From Akebia trifoliata (taxonomy: Eukaryota; Streptophyta; Magnoliopsida; Ranunculales; Lardizabalaceae), in contig JADQWC010000478.1 of NCBI GenBank assembly GCA_017979445.1, forward strand, positions 1-64,000: a stretch of 64,000 nt of DNA, given 5' to 3'. This document shows, in pieces, positions 21,330 to 32,372 of the stretch; positions within the stretch are counted from its first letter, which is position 1, and each line of letters starts with the position of its first letter. The translations under genes were made by a program, and so were the position numbers. The notes beneath the pieces are model-generated. The model saw nothing but the letters and a program-made list of their open reading frames with translations. It did not search any database and was not told where the DNA came from.

Positions 21330-21822
21330 TTTCCGCTGACGATAACTTTACCAATTGAGAAAATTGAACTACCCCCAACGATCTGAGCATAGATGCATCA
21401 GAAATCGCAATTAAATCCGCAGAATTCACAGAAAAATCGAAATCACAAATTAAAAATATTAATATAAGGTGAAAAGTGATTGAATCATGCTGTGAAAGAA
21501 TGAAAAAATCAATTTTTTTGCATAAGAAAATAAGAAAATTTTATCACAGAATCAGATGTAAATATGAATATGTACAGCATCGTCGCAATAACTCAAGATT
21601 TTCTTCTGAATCTCAAATATTTAGAAAAAAAAAAAACTATTACACGTTCAGAGAGATTGATTTATACACAAAAAAATGATCGATCGAGATCAAAAAAGTC
21701 CAAAAAACTGCATTAAAATATAAAAGTTCCTGAGAACAAAGATCTGCAACGTTTAAATGGTTTACATCAGTTGAATCGAAGAAGAAAGCAGATCTAAAAA
21801 ATAGATGTTTTTTCGATTATAC

Positions 21823-22000
21823 CTTGCGATTTGCAAAGCTTCGGCACTAGGTTCTGCAGAGCTTTTTTTCTGAAAATGTTTCGTCGTGGGCGAATGATGA
21901 GAGAGAGAATGATATAAAGACGTAGTTCTGGGTGGGGTGAGGTGAGGTGGTTCGCTCTTTTTTCTAGAATCCTCGATTCGAAACTGGAATTTTAGGGTTA
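21823..22000 (-). promoter_or_regulatory. Probable HSP110 core promoter and first leader exon
   Basis: On the minus strand a TATA-like TTTATATC lies at about 21911-21919, which would place the start of transcription near 21885. A good donor, CGCAAG|GTATAAT (21823/21822), and an acceptor GCTCAG (ending at 21383) suggest a leader intron of about 440 bp before the ATG. Two heat-shock-element-like blocks, TTCTAGAA (21962-21969) and TTCGAA (21977-21982), lie upstream; their spacing does not fit a perfect element. All of this is inferred from motifs. Confidence 0.45.
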
Positions 22001-22679
22001 AAGAAGAAAAAACCCGATCTGGGTCTACCGTCGTCCCAAGTTTCCAACCATTGGAAGATCCTCCTGATATTCTGGTAATCTCGATGAAAATGGATGATCT
22101 GGAATTTAGGAAGACGGTCCAACGTGCCTCACGACAACATTGGGTCATCTAAATCTTTATTTTAAAGTGTATACTAAACTTGTTGGTTGGGCCTCGAAAG
22201 ATCTTCTGGTCTTTATATATAGGGTAAGGGTGTAAATAACGTCGCATATAGGGCTTTTATTGTTTTAGATTGGGTTGATGCAGCTGTTTTCTGGTTTGCC
22301 TGGTGTCAGACACGTTGCATAGGAGAGACAATGCTGCCATGACTAACGACATTGGTGTTTTTTTTATGAATTTTTAAACATAGACTAGTGATAATCTGAC
22401 CCGAAGATCTTTTCCCTTGAGTATCCCGAAGAAAAGTTCTCTGATTTTGTGCACTTGCCATGTCGATCGAGTACAGATCCAGTGAAAATTTTGAGTTCAG
22501 AACGCATCCTTGAATGAAAATGAGACAGATGTCTCGAATCTTGTTTGGTATCCCTAGAATCATGATTGGAGTTAGCAAAAAAGTATTTGAAGTGATAGGA
22601 ATCAACCCACAAATCATTTCCCTTAGTAGAAAGTTTCTTATTCAAGCATACATCATCAACCCCCTACCTAGAGAATCAT

Positions 22680-23314
22680 TCCCATAAAGTTAAGTAATAT
22701 TTGTTCTCTCCATCTCAATATAAGAGCGGAATCTATTTTGTATTTTTTTTATAAAAAAAAAAAAAAAGGGAAGTGTTCGGAGGTCTTATAGAGAGCCAAA
22801 CATTTTTTAAAATAAAGGTTAGAAGATTTGGAATGGGCTGATTTTCTGTGGGGATGATCTCTATGGTGAAAAGATCATTCTCACCAAAAATCAGCTCATT
22901 CCGAAATTTCTAACCCTACTTTACAAGTTGAAGGATCGTGGATCGTTCGATTTTTGTAAATCACTTTTGATGGAATTAGAAGTTTTAGAATGGGTTGATT
23001 TTTTATACAATGTAAACCCTACATTGAAAATATGTTTGGCACAATGTTTGACTCTCTTTAGGGCCTCCGAAAGCCACCCTTTTATTATAGGTTTTTACAA
23101 CTAAAATAATTAGTGGATAGATATAGTTAGTTACATTTGAATTTACAAAAGTGGTTTATGGGAGATGAGAATAGACAGAGTGTTGGTGGTTTTATAATTG
23201 TAGGAATGTGCCAATCGTGGGTATGCCTCAATCTAAGTTACTTTGAAATGTGAGTCATTATGAATTAATTGTGTCAGTTAACTTAACTAAGCCAACATGA
23301 GTTTGGTTATTACA
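22680..23314 (-). repeat. 3' LTR of the minus-strand Copia, containing a MITE
   Basis: The LTR starts TGTAATAACC at 23314 (minus strand) and runs to about 22680. It matches the LTR at 42056-42329 over shared blocks such as GGAGATGAGAATAGA and TCTCCATCTCAA (plus-strand spelling). The copy here is longer because a foldback element of about 330 bp (22764-23090) is inserted in it. Confidence 0.75.
22764..23090. mobile_element. Foldback MITE inserted in the Copia LTR
   Basis: The terminal inverted repeats align as GGGAAGTGTTCGGAGG..GAGAGCCAAACATTTT at the left and the inverse of CAAACATTG..GACTCTC..CCTCCGAAAGCCACCC at the right. Inside is a hairpin at about 22836-22946, whose arms both carry TGGAATGGGCTGATTTT-like sequence. 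No target duplication could be fixed because the left flank is an A-run. No coding capacity. Confidence 0.65.
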
Positions 23315-24879
23315 CCCTCTCAAGCTAGCAGACCGTGCGCAAATAGTAAGCTTGTCTTAGAGAAATCTGAACCATTGGGAAGACGACATGCCTTTGGTGA
23401 AGATGTCTATTATTTGATCATTTGAAGATACAAATCAAACATGACTTTCTCTCGGACGTAGTGATAATCAATTTATGTGTTCTATGTGTGCATGGAAAAC
23501 CAGATTAGATGCAAGAGAAATAACACTCATGTTATCACACCAAATTAAGGGAACATACTGGAGAAAAATCTTAATGTCACGCAATAGCATGCAAAGCCAT
23601 GAGATCTTAGTTGTTATGTGAGTGAGACAACAGTATTCAAACTCGGTTGAAGAACATGCAATGGTTGACTATTTCTTGGCACTCCAAGAGATAAGTTTGT
23701 GGCCAAAATAAACACAGTAACCACTTGTGGATCGACAATCAATGAGATGACCAGCCCAATCAGCATTACAATATGCTATTAAATGAAGTGGATATGGGCG
23801 AAGTTGGATGCCAAATTGAAGTGATCCTTTGAGGGAATGCAATATGCGTTTGACGGTGATCATGTGGTCAGTAGTTGGAGCATGCATAAATTGTCGTACT
23901 TGGTTTACAACAAACACAATGTCAGGTTGAGTTAAAAGTGAGATATTGAAACTTGCTAATAATGTTACGATATTTTCTAAGATCAATAAGAGGATCACCT
24001 AAATGACAGTTTAGGTTAATATGTGTAGCGACCGGAAATAAAATAGGTTTAGAACCACCCATTCCAGTACAATTCAAGTTAATATGTGTAGTAAGAGGAT
24101 CACCTGAATGACGGTTTAGGTTAATGCGTGTAGTGACCGGAGATGAACTAGGTTAAGCACCACCCATTCCAGTACGAGCAAGGAGGTCCAATGCATATTT
24201 TGTTTGGGTAAGAAAAAAGACATGATTGTCACATTGAACTTTAATTCCAAAATATAGCTAAGGGGCCTGAGATCCATCATGGCAAAGTAACGACTCAACT
24301 ACGAAATTAAGTGTGTTAAATGTGATGAATTACTCCTACTAAGGATAATTTTGTCCACATAAGAAGATAAGTGATGATCCCATTTTTATGACGAATGAAT
24401 AATGAAGTATCTGTTTGAGAACCAATGAAGCCCAATTTCATCTAGTAAGATGTGAATTTTTCAAACCATGCTTGAGGAGCTTGACGGAACCCATAAATGG
24501 ACTTATGCATATGACACACATGGTTTGGGAAGGACAGATCCTCTATGCCACATGGTTGGGCCATGCATACTTCTTCATGTAAATCCCCATTAACATAGGC
24601 ACTTTCAACATCTAATTGGTGAAGATCCCAATTGGAATTAGATGCAAGCGTGATCACCATGCGAATGGTAACCGATTTAACGTCCGAGCTAAAGTTCTCA
24701 AAGATGTCGATTCTAGATTGTTGGTGGAACCCCTTTGCAATGAGGTGTGTCTTGTAACGTTGAATGGAACTATATGTTTTACGTTTAATTCAATAAACTC
24801 ACTTGTTGCATACGACGTTCATAATTTGCTTGAATGGTACTAAAGACGAAATATCACTTTATACAATAAATAGAAATTT

Positions 24880-25314
24880 TCATAAAGTGTAATAGCATAA
24901 TATATTTCAAAAATATGCTACAAGCTTGAAACAAATATTAGTGTAGAGATTTACTTATTTTAAAAGAGTAAAATAATCAATAAAACACCACCATTGATTT
25001 TGTTAGCTTTGATTCGTTAAAAAAAATTGATTTTAGAATATCAACTATTACTAATACATGGCTTAGATCAAATTTCAAAAACTGAATCAAGTAATAGGTG
25101 TGACAAATCCTCAAGACTTTTGACCTAGATCTTATAATGGTCTGAACTCAAGATACTTATGTACACATGCAACCCAATGTAAATCTCCAAATTAACCCTT
25201 TTAAAAAATCATGAAGTTTCAACTTCTCACTCAATGCATACCCAGATCGATGAGTTTGACTCACTTGGGAATCATGTAAAAAAATGAAAAAAAAAAAAAA
25301 ACTTTGTTTTACAT
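24880..25314. other. AT-rich stretch without gene
   Basis: No reading frame of note and no recognised repeat. It lies between the broken Copia RT and a Tat-like LTR start. Confidence 0.5.
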
Positions 25315-26826
25315 TGTAGACACCCTAATTTGAACGGGACCCAATTGAAAAGGGCTCAAAAATGCATTTTTTATCAAAAAATCGTCAACAAACCTAAGGG
25401 CCCAAATCTTCAAAATTCAATTTTTTATTCAAATCAAAGGCTCTAAGACTTCTAAAGGTCCAATGGACATATAATAAGGTCAATTCGCCACCTAAATCTC
25501 CATTCACCACCATCACATTCCCAAACCTAAAATCAAGCCTCAAACACATCTCTACGCTTACTTAGGGTCCACCAATCCTCAACCACCCTAAAATCCCATT
25601 TTAGCTTACTCTAAAATCAAATTCTTATTCAAGCCCAAACCCATGTCCATATCCATAATCTCAACTAATCAAGATCCGCACAACCTATGATCATCAAGGT
25701 AGACACTTGTCACCATCACAACTCACATCTCAAAATCATTTTACTCAATCTCATCATTACACCTAAAATTTACACAACCTATACCACAACGCACATCACA
25801 TGTCATCATTTAACATCATTAAATCACCATTTCAAGTCATCCCAACACCCCTTCTCTTTAATCAACTCAATTACCCCTAAAAGTAATCATCAACCCCTAT
25901 AAAAAAATCCTTTGAAAAACTCATACTTGAATCCCCTTTTTCAAGTCTCTCAATTCTCAATCTCTCACTCCTTTTAAAGAACCTCTTAACTTACAATTTC
26001 AATATCTACAACTATCAATCCTAAAATTCATCCCTCTCAAATCTTCACATTACAAACATCTCAATTCTTGCACTAGAATAACTTCTACTTTCATCCTTAA
26101 AGTCTCAATACTTCAAGATCAAGATAAAAAATGACTCATTTGTGGATTAAGAAGAAAATCCAAAGAAGAATGAAAGAAGAAGAAAGTAAAAGCTTCAAGA
26201 TGGGTTTAAAGTATAATTTTCATTTTAATTCCCCCTCTCTCCCTTCCTTCCCTCTCCATATTCCTTTCCTATATATCCCATTCATTTCCTTAATTTTGAT
26301 TTTAGAATGACATAAGATGCAATGAATACCATTTTCATTGGAGTAAATTGGGTTCCAACTCTATTGAAGGTATAAGGGTTGTAACCATTTTCAAAAGAAA
26401 GTCAGTTTAAACCCTCAAACATTTTGTGTACCCACCACAAAACTTGTTTTGAGGTTAAAAGTGATTGGGCCTATAACCGTGAAATCGACATTTTTCAAAG
26501 CTTGTTCATTTAAAGCAAAAATATAAAAGGATCTCTTTTTGCAATGAGATAACCCTCACGATTTAAGTCAACATCAAAAGCCTCTCGCATCCAATAACAC
26601 AAAATCGTCTTTTAATTAAATTTTTTATTTTCTTTTATTTTTCTAAAATGACCATGTATTCTAAGGTTACCACCTTTTAGTGAAAAAATGGGGTGCCGAA
26701 CACCTTCCCCTCTCTTTAATCGAACTCTTACCTAGATCTTAGGTAGATCAATGTCCAAATCCATACGAGAATCATTACAAATACCAAAACATCAATTTTT
26801 CGGAAAAAATCTTTTGGGTGACAGTT
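25315..26826 (+). repeat. Tat-like Gypsy LTR remnant
   Basis: It starts TGTAGACACCCTAATTTG, the typical start of Tat-lineage Gypsy LTRs. Near the end it has GGGGTGCCGAACACCTTCCC and TTTTCGGAAAAAATCTTTTGGGTGAC, which in this lineage precede the LTR end and primer-binding site. The sequence switches to TGTCACATCCCC at about 26827, so the primer-binding site is cut off by the next element. No coding region belongs to it here. Confidence 0.55.
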
Positions 26827-29300
26827 GTCACATCCCCAATTTAAGATTGTAGAATTTTTCAAAATCTCAAGGATAAAACAAAAAATAAAAATCAAGATCT
26901 TTAAAACTAAAATACGATGTGAATTTTTTTTCAAATAATTTCAATAAAATTTCCCCTAAAAATTGGATTTATGAATTTTTTTACATATATAGACATACTT
27001 GTATAATTAAAATTCATATATCCCAACTGCATTCCAACCATCATATCATAACAAATATATATCATGACAAAAAAAACATAACTATATTACAACCTAAAAG
27101 TGTATATACATAAACTACACATCTCATATCGATAGACGATTATTTACGTCATAAACACTAATTCTTATTTTCTTGACACATATATACAAGAAAACACAAC
27201 ATACATGATACTAATATATACAAAGAAGTCCAAAACAGTTTCATTAAATTATAATCTCAACTCATATATATAACTTAAATATTATTCATCATCCTGATCT
27301 TGCGACCCTTCTATATAATATTCTCCATCAGGAATAAACATCTCAATGGTTGAGACATCTACAATATTTTGTTAGTAGGGTGAGTAAAAAGGAAGTTATT
27401 TAATAGTAAACTCACATTTCAAACTAATAGTCATAATATCAATAGATAAATAATTTAATTTATTATAAATAATATAAATTTTTAAATAAGTAAACAAAAA
27501 TGAATAACACTCGAAACATGTTAATATCTAATAAAATAATAACGTAATATCTTTATATCATAACAAAAGAAAAGAAACATAAACATGATATAAGAATATC
27601 AATTCTGGTGGTATATTTAATAAGAATGACGAGAAACACAATCGATACAAAAATATTGATCTGTATATCTATGTTCTAGTACTTAACTAGTGTGGAACTC
27701 ACTATTAGCTCTTAATTTTATGGTCAGTTTAGCAATTTATCAAAATTGATTGATCGCATTTTTCGATTCAGGTTGGTCATTGATCCCTAATAGAAATCAA
27801 TGATTTAATTATTATAAACTATAAATGATCATTTGGTAAATCAATTTCACTGTACATCTGTGGTATGCATGCGTTCTTAATCAATCTAGTCATCTACAAA
27901 CCATCTTTACAATACAATTTATTATTTTTTAATAAAGATAAGATAAAATTTTCTCGAATAATAGGTACAATGATATTCTCAAGTGATATCTCATACTATT
28001 GGAGAGAATATCAAACTTCTATTATTCTAAATTAATTGACTGCTTTCGGAATGAACTACCAATTAATCGTACAGGCATTCATTATCCCTTTTAATGGATA
28101 ACAAAAATAATATATATATATTTTGAAATAAATTAAAATAAATTTATAATTGTGATGACCTTTTCAGATATTCTATAATTATAAATATATAATAGTATAT
28201 CAAAAGCAGTAAAGATATAGGTATACAATCCCACGATTACCATCCTAATTGCATCATATACTCTATTACGCAATGCTCAAAAGTACTCTAAACTTGAAAA
28301 TTTCTTGACACAAGCTTATACAATTAAGAATCTCATTCTCAATTTAATCAATCAAGACTTTCATTCTTGATTCCATTTTAAACTTAAACATTTCATCTTT
28401 TATTTTATAAATTATTATCTAATGAAAATACATTTTCAAAATAAGATGTCTTAACATTTAAAAAAAAAACATTTTACGAAAATTACTATGAAAATCAATT
28501 TATTTCAATTTTCAGTTACACTCACTCAAATTCATTTATTTTTATTTCACAATATTAAAATATCAGAGAAAAAATATAAAACAAATTATTTTATAATTCG
28601 ATGCATGAATTTTGAATTTAAATCATAATAAATTTGAAACTAATTATCAAAATTAAAATAAAATAGATTTCATTGAAAACTATACTATGAATTTGAAATT
28701 ATAAGTTTTCTACCTTTACAGGTAGGTTTTATGCGTCCGTATGACATTAAAATGACTTTTATAGTTGATTTTTTGACGATTCGACAAAATATTCTGGTGA
28801 TTAAATAGATTTTGATATCGTAGATATTTTATTCTCCAATGTCAGATCTTAATTCATGTTCGAAACAAGTTTAAATCTCAATCAAATATAACATATATGA
28901 ACTCACTCATCTCTGATTTCTATTTCTCTCTCGCAAAAATAAATGAACATCAAATTACATTATAATATTTAATAATATTTAATAATATAATATATCATAT
29001 TATAATATATAAAACGAATACATTTTGTATCTAAATTGTTAACACATTTATAACTTATAATATATTATAATATTATGTTATGTAATATAATAATATATAA
29101 TATGTAATATAATATAATATAATAATATTTATATGTATATTAATTACACATCCCTCCTCTAACACTTATTTTGAAATTCATCATCAATTTTTCTCTATTG
29201 ATCAAAATATCCCTTATGCCCTAAGTTTTTTTGATACAATTAATATTTTCGTAATTTATCTTACTAAATTTGGATTTAAACATATTAACAGTCTAAACTA
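26827..29300 (+). repeat. Del/Tekay-like long LTR fragment A (plus orientation)
   Basis: It begins TGTCACATCCCCAATTTAAG, the usual type of start for long Del/Tekay LTRs. Its middle has blocks that match fragment C in order: ACTCACTATTAGCTC..GGTCAGTTT, CATCTTTACAATACA..AAAGATAAGA and CAGGCATTCA. The part after 28900 is dominated by (AT)-type simple sequence. It abuts the oppositely oriented fragment B at 29301. Confidence 0.45.
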
Positions 29301-30920
29301 TGTAAAATCCCAAGTTTTCAATTCGTATATCGAGAAAAAATAAATAGTGGAATTTTGATAAAATCTTGAAAGTGGGACTTAAGGGTAAAACTTTAGGAGG
29401 TTTCTGATCATTTTTAAGAAAATTTGATCTCACCATTGGATTCAAAATGATCAAAAAATATACTTTAGCCTGTAAGCACGTCAAATGCGAGTCCGAACAT
29501 AAAAATTTTAAAATCCTCAATTTCTGAGTCGAACCAAGCTAAAATAGTGACTTTTTGGTAGAGAAATAATTATTAAGATTTAATTATGCCATTGGGTTTA
29601 TAATGAAAAATTATTGAATATGAACTATATATTTGTCATTTTTGGAGATCAGGAAGTTAAATTATCGTCAAAAATGAAAACGACGTCAATTTTAAGGGTC
29701 ATCTTAGGCTAAAAAGAAATTTTTTTGTTAAAGATAGAATTTGTAGAAATTAACCAAACTATTAGATCAGAAATGAAAAATTAGATAAAATAGAGTATTC
29801 ATTTGTTAGTTTTGGAGTCCGGATGGTAAAGTTATCGTCGATCAAAACAATAGGTAAAATATCGATTTCGTCCCAAATTTTATATAAATAAAATTTTTAA
29901 CTTTTTTTTTTATTCTTCGTCTTTTACAACCTGTCCAAAACAGTAAAAGGAATTTTAAAAAGAAAAAAATATTTTATTTTTTAAACTTCAACCTCAGATT
30001 CACGACAAACGGGTTGTTGTCGTCGACCGACGTAGAAGGGAGAAATGTCCGCAGTCGTGTTCTTTAAAAAACCTACTTAACTTTTTTTCTATTTCACTTT
30101 CTTTTTCACTCCGTATCGACAAAAATCAATCGTGAATCCCAACTCTCTAATTCCAATACTCCACCATAGTGTATTATGTATCTGTTACTTTACTTTGATA
30201 TATAAAGAAAATGTATGTTTAATGTTTCTATTTGATCAATTAGATTTGTATATAAAGAAAATGTTATAATGAGTACTGTTGATTGATGTAATGTCAGTTT
30301 TAAAATATTTAGTTGCTCATCCTTAACTATATGTACCAGTTAATCGTAGTTTATTTTGTAAAACTTTGCTTATGTTAAAATGCTTTAATATACTTATTCG
30401 TTCATGCTAGAAGAGATTATTGGCAGAAATTATTTGTTTCTTTACTGGATAACCATTGTTACTCACATGTTCCTTCCTATTTTTTTAGCTTCAGAGCCTG
30501 CAGTTTGCGAGGCGGGTATAGAACCAGCGAGTGGTGACCATCTGGTGGGTCAGATTGACAACCAGAGTCCATTACCTGGTGAGTACTAGGGTTATTACCT
30601 CTAGAGGTGTCGATTTATCTAAGAGTAATGTAGATTTTGGTTTTGAGCATTAGGAATTTTGTTAGAGTGAGGAATTTCTGTATAATCGTGTATATAAACT
30701 TCTTTTTTTGTTCTTTGATTTCCGTACGTTATTAGATGTATATAGGCTTCCGCTAGCATTCTATTTTATATGTATATATGAAGGATTGTATGTCGTTTAT
30801 TAGGTGCACGTTAAACGCCTTGGAATGCTAACATAAACAGAAGGGACCATGCCAAAATTTCGAGGTACCACCTAGTACCTCAAGATCTGACATGGGGATT
30901 TGTGTTAGCATTTGGCGGGG
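29301..30920 (-). repeat. Del/Tekay-like long LTR fragment B (minus orientation)
   Basis: On the minus strand it starts TGTGGCGCCCCGCCAAATGC (about 30920) and ends TTGGGATTTTACA (29301). Both ends and much of the body match fragment C (32373-35662) read on the plus strand, so B and C are an inverted pair. Matching blocks include ATGCTAACATAAAC, the CCTTCCTATTTTTTTAG block and GGTGAGTACTAGGG. Confidence 0.5.
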
Positions 30921-31069
30921 CGCCACAAACTATATTTTTTTATGTTTTTAAACTCAATGGTAATGTTCATTTGATCAAAAGACTTTCATATAAAGTTTTG
31001 ATTTTTATCTACTTTAACTAAATATTCTAATTCTTCAATCATAATCATGATAAGATTCCTTAAATTATT

Positions 31070-31270
31070 GATGCGAAAATCCAAGAAGGCAAGAATGTCG
31101 ATTCTTCTTAGACCTGAGTATCACTCTATGAGGTGAGTGATGTGAAAATCCAATAAAACCAGAAGGTTGATTTCTCTTGAAACCAAGCATCACTTTACGA
31201 GGTGAGTGATGTGAAATCCAATAAGACAATAAGATCTGTTCTATGTGAACCAAGCTTCACTCTGAGGGGA
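31070..31270. repeat. 69-bp tandem repeat, about 2.8 copies
   Basis: Units start at 31070, 31139 and 31208 with GATGYGAAAATCCAA and carry TCACTCTATGAGGTGAGT-like ends. They are diverged but exactly spaced. Confidence 0.8.
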
Positions 31271-31310
31271 GTGAAGCAAATTTTTATAAGGCAAGAGCGA
31301 CTACAATTTT

Positions 31311-31640
31311 TCTATTATTTATCAAAGTCTTGGATCATTTTAGGATTTAAGCTTGATCTGGAACTTCAGTCGGTTATTATATTATTTATCTAAGTCTTGG
31401 ATCGTTTTGGGATCCAAGTCCGATCTGGGACTTCGATCGGTTCTTCTGTTATTTATCAAAGTCTTAGATCATTTTGGGATTCAAGCCCGATTTGGTACTT
31501 CGATTGGTTATTCTATTATTTTTCTAAGTCTTGGATCATTTTAAGGTCCAAGCCTAATTTGAGATTTTGGTTAATTCTTCAACATTTGCCCAAGTTTTGG
31601 CTCATTAAGGAAATCAAGCCCAACTTGCGGTTAATTTTAT
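31311..31640. repeat. 67-bp tandem repeat, about 4.7 copies
   Basis: Units begin at 31321, 31388, 31455, 31522 and about 31587, with the shared core AAGTCTTGGATCATTTTGGG and then CAAGCCCGATTTGG. The later units are more diverged. It follows the 69-bp array directly. Confidence 0.85.
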
Positions 31641-32372
31641 TATTGAAACATCTACTTATTATGAGAGTTTGACTAGGTTGAATATCAAATTTACAAAAAA
31701 ATAAGCTCGAGGGATCAAGAATCATACTAGTTCAAAAATCAAAGATAATGCTCACTTAGGTCAGAAATATTTCTTGAAGGCGGATCTCAATACATCGATT
31801 TCTACCTTCGAGAGGGAGTTATGTGGAGGGATAAATTTGTCTCTCATTTGGATCGTTCATCTGTACCATCAACATGTATCCCAAGATAGACACGTGACGT
31901 CATTAGAAGATAATTCTATCTTACTAAGGAAGAATATCAATTTAAGAGGATTCTCCCCTTTTTTATGTAATTATTAATTTGGATAAAGGGTAATATGGTC
32001 AACTGTAACTTAATTAGGGTTAACAATCTTTTTAGGATTTTTTTATTTAAAAGTTTTGAGGCCATTGAAGGAAAAGAAAGAAAGAGAAAGAATGAGGTAA
32101 AGGAAAATGAAGAAAGACAAAGGAGAAGTGAGGAGGCTATGTAACCGTGAGATTTATAGTGAAACGGCTCTTCGAGCTCGTGGACGTATGTACGTTTGCC
32201 AAATCACATAAAAATCTTTGTCTTCTCTATTTTTTTTATGTTCTTTTTAGTATTTTGTGGATTGAATGATGAAATCATGATTGAGGTCGATTTATCACAA
32301 AATCGGCCTCTACATATATATGTATACACACACATATTTGATAAAGATTTTTTGAAATGATGAATATTATTG

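Larger units (their letters stand above)
22680..24870 (-). mobile_element. 3' half of a degenerate Copia element (RT, RNase H, 3' LTR)
   Basis: On the minus strand, from 24870 down, the frame reads RYKTHLIAKGFHQQSRIDIF, then VTIRMVITLASNSNWDLHQL, DVESAYVNGDLHEEV and KSIYGFRQAPQAWFEKF. RNase H follows at 23810-23669 (NADWAGHLIDCRSTSGY). Expected Trp and Arg codons near 24800 are TGA, as expected from decay. A polypurine tract, GAGAGGG, precedes an LTR starting TGTAATAACC at 23314. There is no integrase or gag next to it; see 41580-42329. Confidence 0.8.
30921..32372. other. Spacer between inverted LTRs, with two tandem repeat arrays
   Basis: No gene. A 69-bp array (31070-31270) and a 67-bp array (31311-31640) occupy the first half. 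The rest (31650-32372) shows no recognised feature; it is AT-rich with a purine-rich tract at about 32065-32130. Confidence 0.55.

Noticed and set aside
21762..22148. 128-codon minus-strand frame upstream of HSP110
   Set aside because: It runs through the probable promoter, leader exon and leader intron of HSP110 and shows no family resemblance.
31070..31640. Repeat-protein gene in the 67/69-bp arrays
   Set aside because: The 69-bp period keeps frame but the frames contain stops, and the 67-bp period does not keep frame.
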